A stretch of DNA of 27,236 nucleotides from Flavobacterium psychrophilum. Its GTDB lineage: Bacteria; Bacteroidota; Bacteroidia; Flavobacteriales; Flavobacteriaceae. This document shows, in pieces, positions 5,453-13,611 of the stretch (positions are counted from its first letter, which is position 1; each line of letters starts with the position of its first letter). The DNA lies in NCBI GenBank assembly GCA_022729635.1, contig DZAU01000024.1, forward strand, positions 1-27,236. The letters run 5' to 3'. The notes under the pieces are model-generated. The model was not told where the DNA came from. It made no database searches and saw only the letters and a program-made list of their open reading frames with translations. The translations under genes and the position numbers were made by a program.

Positions 5453-7648
5453 ATGGAAATGCAACAGTTTTATTATGACAACAAAATTGTAAAGAAGTTC
5501 ATTTACGCAACCATTATTTTTGGTGTTGTGGCAATGTCTGTTGGGCTTTTGGAGGCCTTCTTTTATCTTTTCCCAAATCTAACTGACGGTATTTCGTGGT
5601 TAAGTTATGGCAGATTAAGACCTTTACATACCAATGCAGCAATTTTTGCCTTTGTAGGGAATGCAATGTTTGCAGGGATTTATTATTCGCTTCAGCGATT
5701 ATTAAAAGCTAGAATGTTTAGTGATTTTTTAAGTAACCTAAATTTTTGGGGATGGCAGTTAATTATTGTTGCCGCTGCGATTACCTTACCTTTAGGCTAC
5801 AGTACTTCCAAAGAATATGCCGAATTAGAATGGCCGATTGATATTGCAATTGCTTTAATTTGGGTGGCTTTTGGTATCAATATGATTGGTACTATCATAA
5901 AGAGAAGGGAGCGTCATATATATGTAGCCATTTGGTTTTATATTGCCACTTTTGTTACGGTTGCTGTATTGCATATTTTTAATAGTTTAGAATTGCCGGT
6001 TGTATTAACAGGAATGAAAAGTTATTCTGTTTACGCTGGAGTTCAGGATGCCTTGGTTCAATGGTGGTATGGTCATAATGCAGTTGCCTTTTTCTTGACC
6101 ACTCCATATTTAGGCCTTATGTATTATTATGTTCCAAAAGTGGCTAATCGTCCGGTATATTCATACAGATTATCCATTGTTCACTTCTGGTCTTTGATAT
6201 TTTTATATATCTGGGCCGGACCTCACCATTTATTATATTCAGCTTTGCCAACTTGGGCACAAAATTTAGGAGTTGTATTTTCGATAATGTTGATTGCTCC
6301 ATCTTGGGGAGGTATGATTAACGGTCTTTTGACTTTAAGAGGAGTTTGGGATAAAGTACGTGAAGAGCCAGTATTAAAATTCTTTGTTGTTGCTATTACA
6401 GGTTATGGTATGGCAACTTTTGAGGGGCCAATGTTGTCTCTGAAAAATGTAAATGCGATAGCGCATTTTACTGACTGGATCGTAGCTCACGTACACGTAG
6501 GAGCTTTAGCTTGGAACGGATTTATGGCTTTTGGTATTATTTATTGGTTAATACCACGAATGACTAAAACCACTCTATACTCTACTAAATTAGCCAATTT
6601 CCATTTTTGGATAGGAACTTTAGGAATTATTCTTTATACCATGCCAATGTATGTGGCTGGATTTACTCAAGCTTCTATGTGGAAACAATTTAACCCAGAT
6701 GGAACATTAACCTATGGTAATTTCCTTGAAACAGTAACTCAAATTATGCCAATGTATTGGATGAGAGCTATTGGTGGGACATTTTATCTTACAGGAATGT
6801 TAACTTTGGTTTATAATATTATTCAAACCGTGAGAGCTGGTGAAAACGTAGAAGACGAACTAGCAGAAGCGCCAGCATTACAAAAAATTACCGCAGGAAG
6901 AATTAAAGGAGAAAAATACCATGCTTGGTTAGAGAGAAAACCAATCCAGTTCACAATTTTTTCTTTAATAACCATTTTAATTGGTGGAATTGTACAAATT
7001 GTGCCAACTATTCTAGTAAAATCGAATATTCCAACAATTGCAAGTGTAAAACCATATACACCACTTGAACTTGAAGGAAGAGATTTATATATTCGTGAAG
7101 GTTGTGTGGGCTGTCACACTCAATCGATTCGTCCTTTCCGAAGTGAAGTAGAACGCTATGGTCCACAAAGTAAAGCAGGAGAATTTGTTTACGATCATCC
7201 ATTCCTTTGGGGATCTAAAAGAACTGGTCCTGATTTGTTGAGAGTAGGTGGAAAGTACAATGATAATTGGCACTTCAATCACATGTGGAATCCTCAAAGC
7301 ACATCGGCAGGTTCGATAATGCCAGGCTATAAATGGTTGTTCGATAATAAAGCAATGGATATTTCAACGATTGAAAAGAAAATGCAAGTAATGAAAACAC
7401 TTGGTGTTCCATATACTGACGAACAAATTGCAAATGGTTCAAAAGATTTGAGAACGCAAGCTATGAAAATAGAAGAAAGCTTAAAATCAGATCCAGATTT
7501 TGTGAGCAGCTATGATGAAAGCAAGAAAAAAGCTGAAACAAGAGGAGAAAAATTTGTTCCAATGAATGAAAGAGAAATAGTTGCGTTAATAGCATACATT
7601 CAAAGACTTGGAACAGATATCAAAGTAAAAGACAATAGTAATAAATAA
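5453..7648 (+). CDS. ccoN: cbb3-type cytochrome c oxidase, fused subunits I and II (CcoN-CcoO)
   Basis: This 731-residue protein joins the catalytic subunit to the monohaem subunit. Residues 1 to about 480 are CcoN, with about twelve membrane helices. Haem b and b3 ligands are candidates H59, H346 and H348; CuB ligands are H208 (WWYGHN) and H258/H259 (GPHH); the active-site Tyr is Y252, six residues before H258. Residues from about 497 are CcoO: a membrane anchor, then a periplasmic cytochrome c domain with CVGCH (551-555) and axial Met M623 (SIMPGY). It reduces O2 to water with high affinity at the inner membrane. Fusion of N and O is known in Bacteroidota; no stop or frameshift separates them. 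The preceding gene is ccoS and the next is ccoQ, 8 bp on. Confidence 0.95.
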   Translation: MEMQQFYYDNKIVKKFIYATIIFGVVAMSVGLLEAFFYLFPNLTDGISWLSYGRLRPLHTNAAIFAFVGNAMFAGIYYSLQRLLKARMFSDFLSNLNFWGWQLIIVAAAITLPLGYSTSKEYAELEWPIDIAIALIWVAFGINMIGTIIKRRERHIYVAIWFYIATFVTVAVLHIFNSLELPVVLTGMKSYSVYAGVQDALVQWWYGHNAVAFFLTTPYLGLMYYYVPKVANRPVYSYRLSIVHFWSLIFLYIWAGPHHLLYSALPTWAQNLGVVFSIMLIAPSWGGMINGLLTLRGVWDKVREEPVLKFFVVAITGYGMATFEGPMLSLKNVNAIAHFTDWIVAHVHVGALAWNGFMAFGIIYWLIPRMTKTTLYSTKLANFHFWIGTLGIILYTMPMYVAGFTQASMWKQFNPDGTLTYGNFLETVTQIMPMYWMRAIGGTFYLTGMLTLVYNIIQTVRAGENVEDELAEAPALQKITAGRIKGEKYHAWLERKPIQFTIFSLITILIGGIVQIVPTILVKSNIPTIASVKPYTPLELEGRDLYIREGCVGCHTQSIRPFRSEVERYGPQSKAGEFVYDHPFLWGSKRTGPDLLRVGGKYNDNWHFNHMWNPQSTSAGSIMPGYKWLFDNKAMDISTIEKKMQVMKTLGVPYTDEQIANGSKDLRTQAMKIEESLKSDPDFVSSYDESKKKAETRGEKFVPMNEREIVALIAYIQRLGTDIKVKDNSNK

Positions 7649-7656
7649 TAGTAATT

Positions 7657-7824
7657 ATGTTTGAGCAAATTAAACACAATATGGAAACCATTGCAGGTGT
7701 TGCAATTTATCCGATATTATCTTTATTAATTTTCTTTGTCTTTTTTGTAGGACTTGCTTTTTGGGTATTTACATATAAGAAAGATAAAATTGATGAAATG
7801 AGTCAAATTCCTTTGAACGATTAA
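7657..7824 (+). CDS. ccoQ: cbb3 oxidase small subunit CcoQ/FixQ-like
   Basis: A 55-codon frame starts at ATG 7657 and ends at TAA 7822-7824. The protein begins MFEQIKHNMETIAGVAIYP, crosses the membrane once (about residues 15-39, LLIFFVFFVGLAFWVF) and ends in a short charged tail (YKKDKIDEMSQIPLND). Length, single helix and position between ccoNO and ccoP match CcoQ, which stabilises the oxidase complex. Spacing is 8 bp from ccoNO and 38 bp to ccoP, so they are probably one transcript. Confidence 0.88.
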   Translation: MFEQIKHNMETIAGVAIYPILSLLIFFVFFVGLAFWVFTYKKDKIDEMSQIPLND

Positions 7825-7862
7825 TAAACATTAAAAATATAATTATCAAAATAGATATAAAA

Positions 7863-8798
7863 ATGAAAAAAATAATCCCATCATATATAAGAGTACTTGT
7901 AATCTTCTTTGCGGTTTTTGGCGCAATGGAATATTTCATCGACTCTGGTGATCAACCAGCTTTTATAAAATTCCCAATGATTTCCCTCTTTTTATTAGTA
8001 TTTCTTTTCTTGTTGATAGCAATAGAAGTTACTATAAATGCAGTAGATACAATCACATATCATTTGTTGACCGAAGAACAAAAAACCAAATTAAACGAAA
8101 CAAATGATTTAGGTTTAATGGATAGTGCCTTATTCAAAAGCTTATCAAAGTTTCTTATCAAACCAAAACAAGTTGATGACGAAGGACAATTGTTATTAGA
8201 CCACGATTATGACGGCATCAAAGAATTAGACAATAATTTACCACCTTGGTGGGTTTACTTATTCTATGCTTGTATCATATTCGCAGTTATTTATTTAGTC
8301 CGATTTGATATTTTGGGAGCAGACAATCAAGAAATGGAGTTGAAAAAAGAAATGGAGCAAGCCCAAATTGATATCGCTGAATATAAGAAAACGGCTCCTG
8401 ATTTAATGGATGAAAAAACAGTTACCTTACTTACTGATGCGGCTGATTTAGCCGCTGGGAAAGCAATTTATACCACAAATTGTGTGGCTTGTCACAGAGC
8501 CGATGGTGGTGGACAAATAGGACCTAATTTAACAGATGACCAATGGATTTTGGGTGGTGGAATTAAAAACGTTTTCCATACCATTACAAATGGTGGTCGT
8601 GACGGAAAAGGGATGATTGCTTGGTCTAAAAGTGGTATGAAACCAAAAGACATTCAACTTGTGTCAAGTTATGTTTTGTCTTTGAAAGGAACCAATCCGC
8701 CAAATCCAAAAGCTCCAGAAGGTGAAGTTTGGGTAGATGAAAACGCACCTAAAACGGATGCAGTTGCACCAGTAGCAGATAGCACAGCAGTAAAATAA
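7863..8798 (+). CDS. ccoP: cbb3-type cytochrome c oxidase subunit III (CcoP), single haem
   Basis: This 311-residue subunit carries electrons to the CcoN site. Three membrane helices are visible (about 8-25, 40-62 and 130-147). The CcoP N-terminal signature DHDYDGIKELDNNLPPWW (113-130) stands before the third. A periplasmic cytochrome c domain follows, with one haem motif CVACH (207-211) and a likely axial Met M251 (KGMIAW). Proteobacterial CcoP has two haems; only one CxxCH exists here. The extra N-terminal helices before the DHDYDG motif are also unlike the classical subunit. The C-terminus (from about 275) is Pro/Ala/Val-rich. A strong terminator at 8823-8858 closes the operon. Confidence 0.93.
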   Translation: MKKIIPSYIRVLVIFFAVFGAMEYFIDSGDQPAFIKFPMISLFLLVFLFLLIAIEVTINAVDTITYHLLTEEQKTKLNETNDLGLMDSALFKSLSKFLIKPKQVDDEGQLLLDHDYDGIKELDNNLPPWWVYLFYACIIFAVIYLVRFDILGADNQEMELKKEMEQAQIDIAEYKKTAPDLMDEKTVTLLTDAADLAAGKAIYTTNCVACHRADGGGQIGPNLTDDQWILGGGIKNVFHTITNGGRDGKGMIAWSKSGMKPKDIQLVSSYVLSLKGTNPPNPKAPEGEVWVDENAPKTDAVAPVADSTAVK

Positions 8799-8822
8799 TA
8801 ATAAACGAAAAGTATAAAGCTA

Positions 8823-8858
8823 GCAGATCCTGAATTATTTCAGAATTTGCTTTTTTTA
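8823..8858 (+). terminator. Rho-independent terminator after ccoP
   Basis: GCAGATCCTGAA pairs with TTCAGAATTTGC around a TTAT loop, with one mismatch and one wobble, and is followed by seven Ts. It begins 24 bp after the ccoP stop. Confidence 0.8.
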
Positions 8859-8885
8859 TATTTATTTAGAAAAATAATTTAACTT

Positions 8886-9012
8886 TATACCAATTATTTT
8901 TTATATTATCTAAAGAGTCCTAGTATAATGTCGTTGCATATTTCATTAAGTCCTCCCGATAGCTATCGGGATTATTGGGCTAATTTGAAATAACTAACGG
9001 TATTAAATAGCT
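8886..9012. repeat. MITE-like element, copy 1 (upstream of ccoG)
   Basis: This copy shares a 37-bp identical stretch (8972-9008) with 25938-25974. Its left part is closely similar to the element at 25864-25980. The halves form an imperfect long inverted repeat (AATGTCGTTGCATATTTCA against TGAAATAACTAACGGTATT). The loop carries an extra palindrome CCCGATAGCTATCGGG (8955-8970) that copy 2 lacks. The right end is degenerate (AATAGCTA). Together with the ccoP terminator it explains much of the 363-bp gap at 8799-9161; the rest is AT-rich leader with no ORF. Confidence 0.75.
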
Positions 9013-9161
9013 ATTTTACAAAAAGAAATGATTGTGTATAATAATCAGAATCAATTTTTATAAAAATGTAATTTATTCTTTTTAAAGTAATGTAACAAAA
9101 GTTTCAAAACTAATGAATTCAAAACTTTAATTTTACACTTTTAAATTTTAAAATTTTAACA

Positions 9162-10580
9162 ATGTCAAAACTGCCAAACGAAGATTTTAGAGACACTATT
9201 GCAACAATAGATGATGAAGGGAAAAGGAATTTTATTTTTCCAAAGAAACCATCAGGAAAATTGTACGAATATAGAAAGTGGGTAAGTTATTTTTTGTTGC
9301 TTTTTTTTATAGCAAGTCCTTTTCTAAAAATTAATGGTAACCAGTTTTTAATGTTCAACGTTCTCGAACGAAGATTTAATATTTTTGGATTTCCATTTTG
9401 GCCACAAGATTTCTATCTCTTTGTAGTTTCGATGATTGTTGGTGTAGTTTTCGTCATTCTTTTTACTGTTATTTTTGGACGTATATTTTGCGGATGGATT
9501 TGTCCCCAAACCATATTCCTAGAAATGGTATTTCGTAGAATTGAATTTTGGATAGAAGGCGATCGAGGTGCTCAAATTCGTCTCAAAAAGCAAGAATGGA
9601 ATGCTGAAAAAATTAGAAAGAAGGCCTTAAAATGGACAATTTTTTTAATCATTTCTTTTGCAATTGCCAATGTTTTTCTAGCCTATCTTATTGGAAGTGA
9701 CGAATTAATAAAAATGATTGAGGAAGGACCAGAAAATAACATAAGTACCTTAATTTCATTATTCATTTTTACTGGAGTTTTTTACTTTATTTTTGCTTGG
9801 TTCAGAGAACAAGTTTGTATCATTGCGTGTCCTTACGGAAGGTTACAAGGTGTTTTATTAGATAACAAGTCAATCAATGTAGCTTATGATTTTGTTCGTG
9901 GTGAAAAGGAATTAGGTAGAGCTAAATTCAATAAACAGGAAGACAGAGCAGCCACAGGGAAAGGCGATTGTATCGATTGTAAACAATGTATTCACGTTTG
10001 TCCCACAGGAATTGATATTCGTAACGGAACTCAACTCGAATGTATAAATTGCACAGCCTGTATTGATGAATGCGACACCATAATGGAAACTGTGGGCTTG
10101 CCAAAAGGACTTATCCGATACGCATCAGAAGATGAAATAGAAAAAAATGATAAGTTTGTATTTACAGCAAGGATGAAAGGGTATAGTGCTGTATTGTTTA
10201 TTTTAATTGGCATTTTAATTGGATTATTGTTTTTGCGTACCGATGTCGAAGCAGTTATTTTAAGGCTCCCAGGGCAATTATACCAACATAAAGGTGATAA
10301 CATCAGTAACATTTATACCTATAGAATTATAAATAAAACCAATGATGAGTTCAAAGACATTCACTTTAAATTGGTTGGAATTAAAGGAACTCTAAAAGTA
10401 GTGGGCGAACAAAACCTAAAAGTGCCAAAGCAAGGAATGAAAGGAGGAACTTTATTTATTGAAATCAATAAATATCTATTAGAAAGTGACAAGACAAAAT
10501 TAGAAATAGAAGTTTATGATGGGAATAAAAAGATTGAAACTAGTAAAACCAGTTTTTTAAGTCCTAGAGGCTTTGATTAA
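9162..10580 (+). CDS. ccoG: Cytochrome c oxidase accessory protein CcoG (FixG-type polyferredoxin)
   Basis: This 472-residue membrane protein takes part in cbb3 assembly; CcoG is described as a cytoplasmic-side Cu(II) reductase in other bacteria. Membrane helices lie near 40-55, 85-105, 158-177, 197-213 and 340-358. The FCGWICP motif is at 109-115 and CIIACPYGR at 219-227. A 2x[4Fe-4S] ferredoxin domain has C270, C273, C276, C280 and C294, C297, C300, C304. The C-terminal part (about 365-472) is the periplasmic immunoglobulin-like FixG domain. It starts a second gene block, apparently separated from ccoP by a terminator. A weak -7-like TAATTTTA lies about 30 bp upstream of the start. No FNR box was found upstream. 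Confidence 0.93.
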   Translation: MSKLPNEDFRDTIATIDDEGKRNFIFPKKPSGKLYEYRKWVSYFLLLFFIASPFLKINGNQFLMFNVLERRFNIFGFPFWPQDFYLFVVSMIVGVVFVILFTVIFGRIFCGWICPQTIFLEMVFRRIEFWIEGDRGAQIRLKKQEWNAEKIRKKALKWTIFLIISFAIANVFLAYLIGSDELIKMIEEGPENNISTLISLFIFTGVFYFIFAWFREQVCIIACPYGRLQGVLLDNKSINVAYDFVRGEKELGRAKFNKQEDRAATGKGDCIDCKQCIHVCPTGIDIRNGTQLECINCTACIDECDTIMETVGLPKGLIRYASEDEIEKNDKFVFTARMKGYSAVLFILIGILIGLLFLRTDVEAVILRLPGQLYQHKGDNISNIYTYRIINKTNDEFKDIHFKLVGIKGTLKVVGEQNLKVPKQGMKGGTLFIEINKYLLESDKTKLEIEVYDGNKKIETSKTSFLSPRGFD

Positions 10581-10609
10581 CCTTATAAACTGCAAGAAAA
10601 ATAATCTTT

Positions 10610-11062
10610 ATGAAAATTAATTGGGGAACAGGAATTGTAATTGCATTTGCCATTTTTATTTCTTTTATAATGTATTTTATTATTAAAGTACAATCTAATT
10701 CTAAATATGATAACGAATTGGTTGTGGAAGAATATTACAAACACGACGCAAAATTTGGAGATGAAATGGTTCGTATTCAAAACGCAAAAGATTTGATTCA
10801 AAAGCCAACAATAACAAATACTGCCGAAGGTGTAATGATTGTTTTTCCAAAAGTTTTTGTTTCGAAAGAAATCAAAGGTAATCTGTCTTTTTACAGACCT
10901 TCTAATAAAAAATTTGATTTTGAAATTCCTATTTCTCTTTCAGATTCCACATTATTTGTTCCTAAAAATAAATTGCTTGGTGGGCGATGGGACATCAATA
11001 TGGAATGGCAATATGAAGGAAAACAGTATTTGAGCAAGGAAGTAATTTATATTGAACCTTAG
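10610..11062 (+). CDS. ccoH: FixH/CcoH family protein
   Basis: This 150-residue protein has one N-terminal membrane helix (about 7-27, GIVIAFAIFISFIMYFI) and a periplasmic beta-rich domain. The domain contains the FixH-typical features DNELVVEEYYKHDAKF and a GGRWDINMEWQYEGKQY segment near the end. FixH/CcoH binds the cbb3 oxidase and aids maturation. It begins 29 bp after ccoG, so the two are likely co-transcribed. Confidence 0.88.
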   Translation: MKINWGTGIVIAFAIFISFIMYFIIKVQSNSKYDNELVVEEYYKHDAKFGDEMVRIQNAKDLIQKPTITNTAEGVMIVFPKVFVSKEIKGNLSFYRPSNKKFDFEIPISLSDSTLFVPKNKLLGGRWDINMEWQYEGKQYLSKEVIYIEP

Positions 11063-11100
11063 TTTTCAGTCACAGTATTCTGTTTTACATAGTTGAAAAC

Positions 11101-11122
11101 CTGTCTGCTGACCAGCAGGCTA
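11101..11122. repeat. Small palindromic intergenic repeat (CTGCTG-AC-CAGCAG)
   Basis: A short GC-rich hairpin lies in the 85-bp gap between ccoH and the SafE-like gene. It resembles the CTGCCTGCC...GGCAGGC repeat at 17709-17728. It is not followed by a T-tract, so a terminator role is doubtful. Confidence 0.45.
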
Positions 11123-11147
11123 AACGCTGAATACTAAACACTAAAAA

Positions 11148-11849
11148 ATGTTATACACAGCCTTTTTCTTAGGATTAATCAGTAGTTTTCACTGCATTGG
11201 AATGTGTGGTCCTATAGCTATGATGTTACCTGTGGAGCGAAGTAACCAAGCAAAGAAAACGTTTCAAATCATTACCTATCATATAGGAAGGTTATCTGCT
11301 TATGCAGCTATTGGTTTAGTTTTTGGATTGGTGGGAAAAGGATTGTTCCTTGCAGGAATTCAGCAAAAATTGTCTATATTTATAGGTATTGCAATGATTA
11401 TTGTCATTTTAGTCCCAGAGAAAGTCTTTGCAAAATATAATTTTTCGAAACCTGTTTTCAAATTGATTTCTAAAATCAAGGCAACTTTAGGAAGTCAGTT
11501 TAAAAATAAGAGTTATAAATCACTACTTACAATTGGAATACTCAATGGTTTTTTGCCTTGCGGAATGGTTTATGTAGCCTTGTTTGGCGCCATTGCAACA
11601 CAAAGCTCAACTCTTGGAGTATTGTATATGGTTTTGTTCGGGTTAGGAACGGTTCCAATGATGAGCAGCGTGGTTTATCTTAACTCATTCTTGACAATTC
11701 CTACTCGAAATAAAATTCAAAAAATCATACCTTATATTACGGTTATTATTGGAATATTGTTTATCTTTAGGGGGTTGGGACTGGGGATTCCTTATGTGTC
11801 TCCGGCAAACACGAGTTTATTTGTACAGCCAACACCTAATTGTCATTAA
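11148..11849 (+). CDS. Sulfite exporter TauE/SafE-like (DsbD_2) membrane protein
   Basis: This 233-residue polytopic protein has about six helices. It carries the HCIGMCGPIAMML motif at residues 15-27 and a second half-motif (GFLPCGMVYVAL, near 145) that are diagnostic of the DsbD_2/SafE-like family often encoded next to ccoG-ccoH. The conserved Cys/His at the mouth of the paired motifs suggest thiol or metal (copper) transfer across the membrane, in line with oxidase maturation. The substrate has not been shown. It follows ccoH by 85 bp on the same strand. Confidence 0.82.
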   Translation: MLYTAFFLGLISSFHCIGMCGPIAMMLPVERSNQAKKTFQIITYHIGRLSAYAAIGLVFGLVGKGLFLAGIQQKLSIFIGIAMIIVILVPEKVFAKYNFSKPVFKLISKIKATLGSQFKNKSYKSLLTIGILNGFLPCGMVYVALFGAIATQSSTLGVLYMVLFGLGTVPMMSSVVYLNSFLTIPTRNKIQKIIPYITVIIGILFIFRGLGLGIPYVSPANTSLFVQPTPNCH

Positions 11850-11872
11850 TTGTTAATTTAATTTTTATAAAT

Positions 11873-12103
11873 ATGGAATTCCACGATCTACTACACGTAT
11901 TTCCTGAACATCAGGAAAAAATTGTACAATTAAAATCTGAAAACAATCATTTTAGCGAGTTATTTGATGAATATCACAAAATTAAAGGGGAAGTATTCTC
12001 AATCAAAACTGAAGAAGTGATTACTACAGATGAGTATTTAAAGGAGTTAAAAGTTAAACTTCTGCATTTAAAAGATGAAATATATTCTATTTTAAATGGG
12101 TAA
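11873..12103 (+). CDS. YdcH-like (DUF465) small coiled-coil protein
   Basis: This 76-residue cytoplasmic protein (MEFHDLLHVFPEHQEKIVQL...) is two amphipathic helices in a hairpin, which is the YdcH/DUF465 pattern. The family function is unknown. The ATG at 11873 is chosen over the in-frame TTG at 11840, which overlaps the preceding gene and would add a meaningless hydrophobic extension. The start is 23 bp after the SafE-like stop, and a strong terminator follows. It is likely the last gene of the ccoG block. Confidence 0.8.
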   Translation: MEFHDLLHVFPEHQEKIVQLKSENNHFSELFDEYHKIKGEVFSIKTEEVITTDEYLKELKVKLLHLKDEIYSILNG

Positions 12104-12111
12104 AACTAAAA

Positions 12112-12150
12112 AGAGGCTGTTTCGCAAGATGAGAAACAGCCTCTTTTTTT
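12112..12150. terminator. Bidirectional terminator between the cco block and hemN
   Basis: AGAGGCTGTTTC (12112-12123) pairs perfectly with GAAACAGCCTCT (12133-12144), with seven Ts after it on the plus strand and As before it. It can end both the ccoG block (+) and hemN (-), which converge here. Confidence 0.92.
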
Positions 12151-12164
12151 ATTAAAATTTTCCT

Positions 12165-13529
12165 CTAAATTGTCATCGAAAATAATTTTGTTTCCGGAGC
12201 TTTTCTTTTCAAACGAAGGTCAAAAGCCATACAAATATTACGTACGAAAGGTTTTCCGGCATTTGTAACTTGAATGCTGTCTTTTTGAATGACAACTAAC
12301 CCATCATTTTCCATTTCTTTCAATTGAATTAGAATTTCAGGAACTTCATCAAAATATAATGTTTTGTCTTTCCAAGAGGTTTCAAAATGGCACATCAAAT
12401 TCAAAATATGCCTTCTTATAATAAGGTCTTCTTTGGTTAATAAATGACCTCTAAAAATGGGTAATTTATCTTTTTTTAATAGTTTATAATATTCTTCTAT
12501 TTCTTTTACATTTTGAGCAAAACTATACCAGCTATCGCTTATAGAAGAAACGCCTAATCCTATCATCAATTGGGTTTTAGATGAGCTATACCCCATAAAA
12601 TTACGGTGTAATTTTCCTTTTTCAAAAGAATCATAGAGGCTGTCACTTTTTAACGCAAAATGATCCATTCCTATTTCGTAATATTCATTTTCGAAAAGTA
12701 AATCTTTGCCCACTTCATACAGTTTGCGTTTCGTCTCATCTTTAGGGATATCTTCGTCATTGAATCCGCGTTGTCCGTTTCCTTTTATCCAAGGAACGTG
12801 AGCATAACTATAAAATGCTAACCGATCTGGTTGTAAAGAATTTGTTTTTTCGATAGTATCAATTATATCGTCAATTTCTTGAAAAGGTAACCCAAAAATA
12901 ATATCATGGCCAATAGATGTATAACCAATTTCCTTTGCCCAAAAAGTGACTTTTGCAACATTATGAAAGGGTTGTACTCGATTTATAGCTTTTTGGACTT
13001 TTTCCGAATAATCTTGAACACCAAAACTAACTCTTCTGAAACCTAACTCATACAATTTTTGTAAATGTGCACGAGTGGTATTGTTAGGATGGCCTTCGAA
13101 ACTAAATTCGTGATCTTTAGCTTTTACCGCATAACAGAAAATACCATTTATTAAATCTTCAAGGTTTTTTGTAGAGAAAAAGGTAGGTGTTCCTCCGCCC
13201 AAATGGATTTCTTTTATGATTGGTTTTTCGTCGAGAATGTTACAATAGATAGCCCATTCTTTTAAAACTGCCTCTATATAAGGGTTTTCAACATCGTGAT
13301 TTTTTGTGATTCGCTTATTGCAACCACAAAAAGTACACATACTTTCGCAAAACGGTAAATGGATGTATAAACTTAGTCCTTCTTCCGAATTACTTTCGGC
13401 AAAAGATTTTTTTAAGGTCTCAATCCAGATTTGATAGGTAAAATCAGACTCATCCCAATATGGGACAGTTGGATAGCTTGTGTATCTTGGCCCAGGGACA
13501 TTGTATTTTTGTAGGATTGAATTTTTCAT
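12165..13529 (-). CDS. hemN: Oxygen-independent coproporphyrinogen III oxidase HemN
   Basis: This 454-residue radical-SAM enzyme converts coproporphyrinogen III to protoporphyrinogen IX without oxygen. The cluster motif CxxxCxxCxC is C61, C65, C68, C70 (CESMCTFCGC), in the same positions as in E. coli HemN. GGGTPTF follows at about 112. The N-terminal YNVPGPRYTSYP and the HemN C-terminal domain are present at full length. This is true HemN rather than the shorter HemW. An FNR-type palindrome sits upstream at class II distance, so expression probably rises at low oxygen together with the cbb3 oxidase, which needs haem. Confidence 0.95.
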   Translation of the reverse strand: MKNSILQKYNVPGPRYTSYPTVPYWDESDFTYQIWIETLKKSFAESNSEEGLSLYIHLPFCESMCTFCGCNKRITKNHDVENPYIEAVLKEWAIYCNILDEKPIIKEIHLGGGTPTFFSTKNLEDLINGIFCYAVKAKDHEFSFEGHPNNTTRAHLQKLYELGFRRVSFGVQDYSEKVQKAINRVQPFHNVAKVTFWAKEIGYTSIGHDIIFGLPFQEIDDIIDTIEKTNSLQPDRLAFYSYAHVPWIKGNGQRGFNDEDIPKDETKRKLYEVGKDLLFENEYYEIGMDHFALKSDSLYDSFEKGKLHRNFMGYSSSKTQLMIGLGVSSISDSWYSFAQNVKEIEEYYKLLKKDKLPIFRGHLLTKEDLIIRRHILNLMCHFETSWKDKTLYFDEVPEILIQLKEMENDGLVVIQKDSIQVTNAGKPFVRNICMAFDLRLKRKAPETKLFSMTI

Positions 13530-13552
13530 AGAAAATATTATTTTTCGATAAT

Positions 13553-13560
13553 CAAAAGTA
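13553..13560 (-). promoter_or_regulatory. -7 element of hemN
   Basis: On the minus strand this reads TACTTTTG, an exact TAnnTTTG match. It gives a leader of about 20 nt to the hemN ATG at 13529. No -33 TTG is obvious. Confidence 0.65.
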
Positions 13561-13582
13561 GTATGGTATTGTTAAAATTAAA

Positions 13583-13596
13583 ATGATAATTATCAT
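13583..13596. promoter_or_regulatory. FNR-type operator of hemN
   Basis: ATGATAATTATCAT is a perfect 14-bp palindrome with core TGAT-AATT-ATCA, identical in its core to the site at 2590-2601. Its centre (13589.5) is 36.5 bp from the last base of the hemN -7 element, the same distance as at the cco operon. Confidence 0.8.
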
Positions 13597-13611
13597 ATTC
13601 TATTTTTATGC

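Noticed and set aside
9030..9055. Possible FNR box before ccoG (TGATTGTGTATAATAATCA)
   Set aside because: The half-sites are separated by 11 bases rather than 4, and no -7 element stands at the right distance.
11840..11872. TTG start for the YdcH-like gene
   Set aside because: Overlaps the SafE-like stop and adds a hydrophobic stretch foreign to DUF465; ATG at 11873 fits the family.
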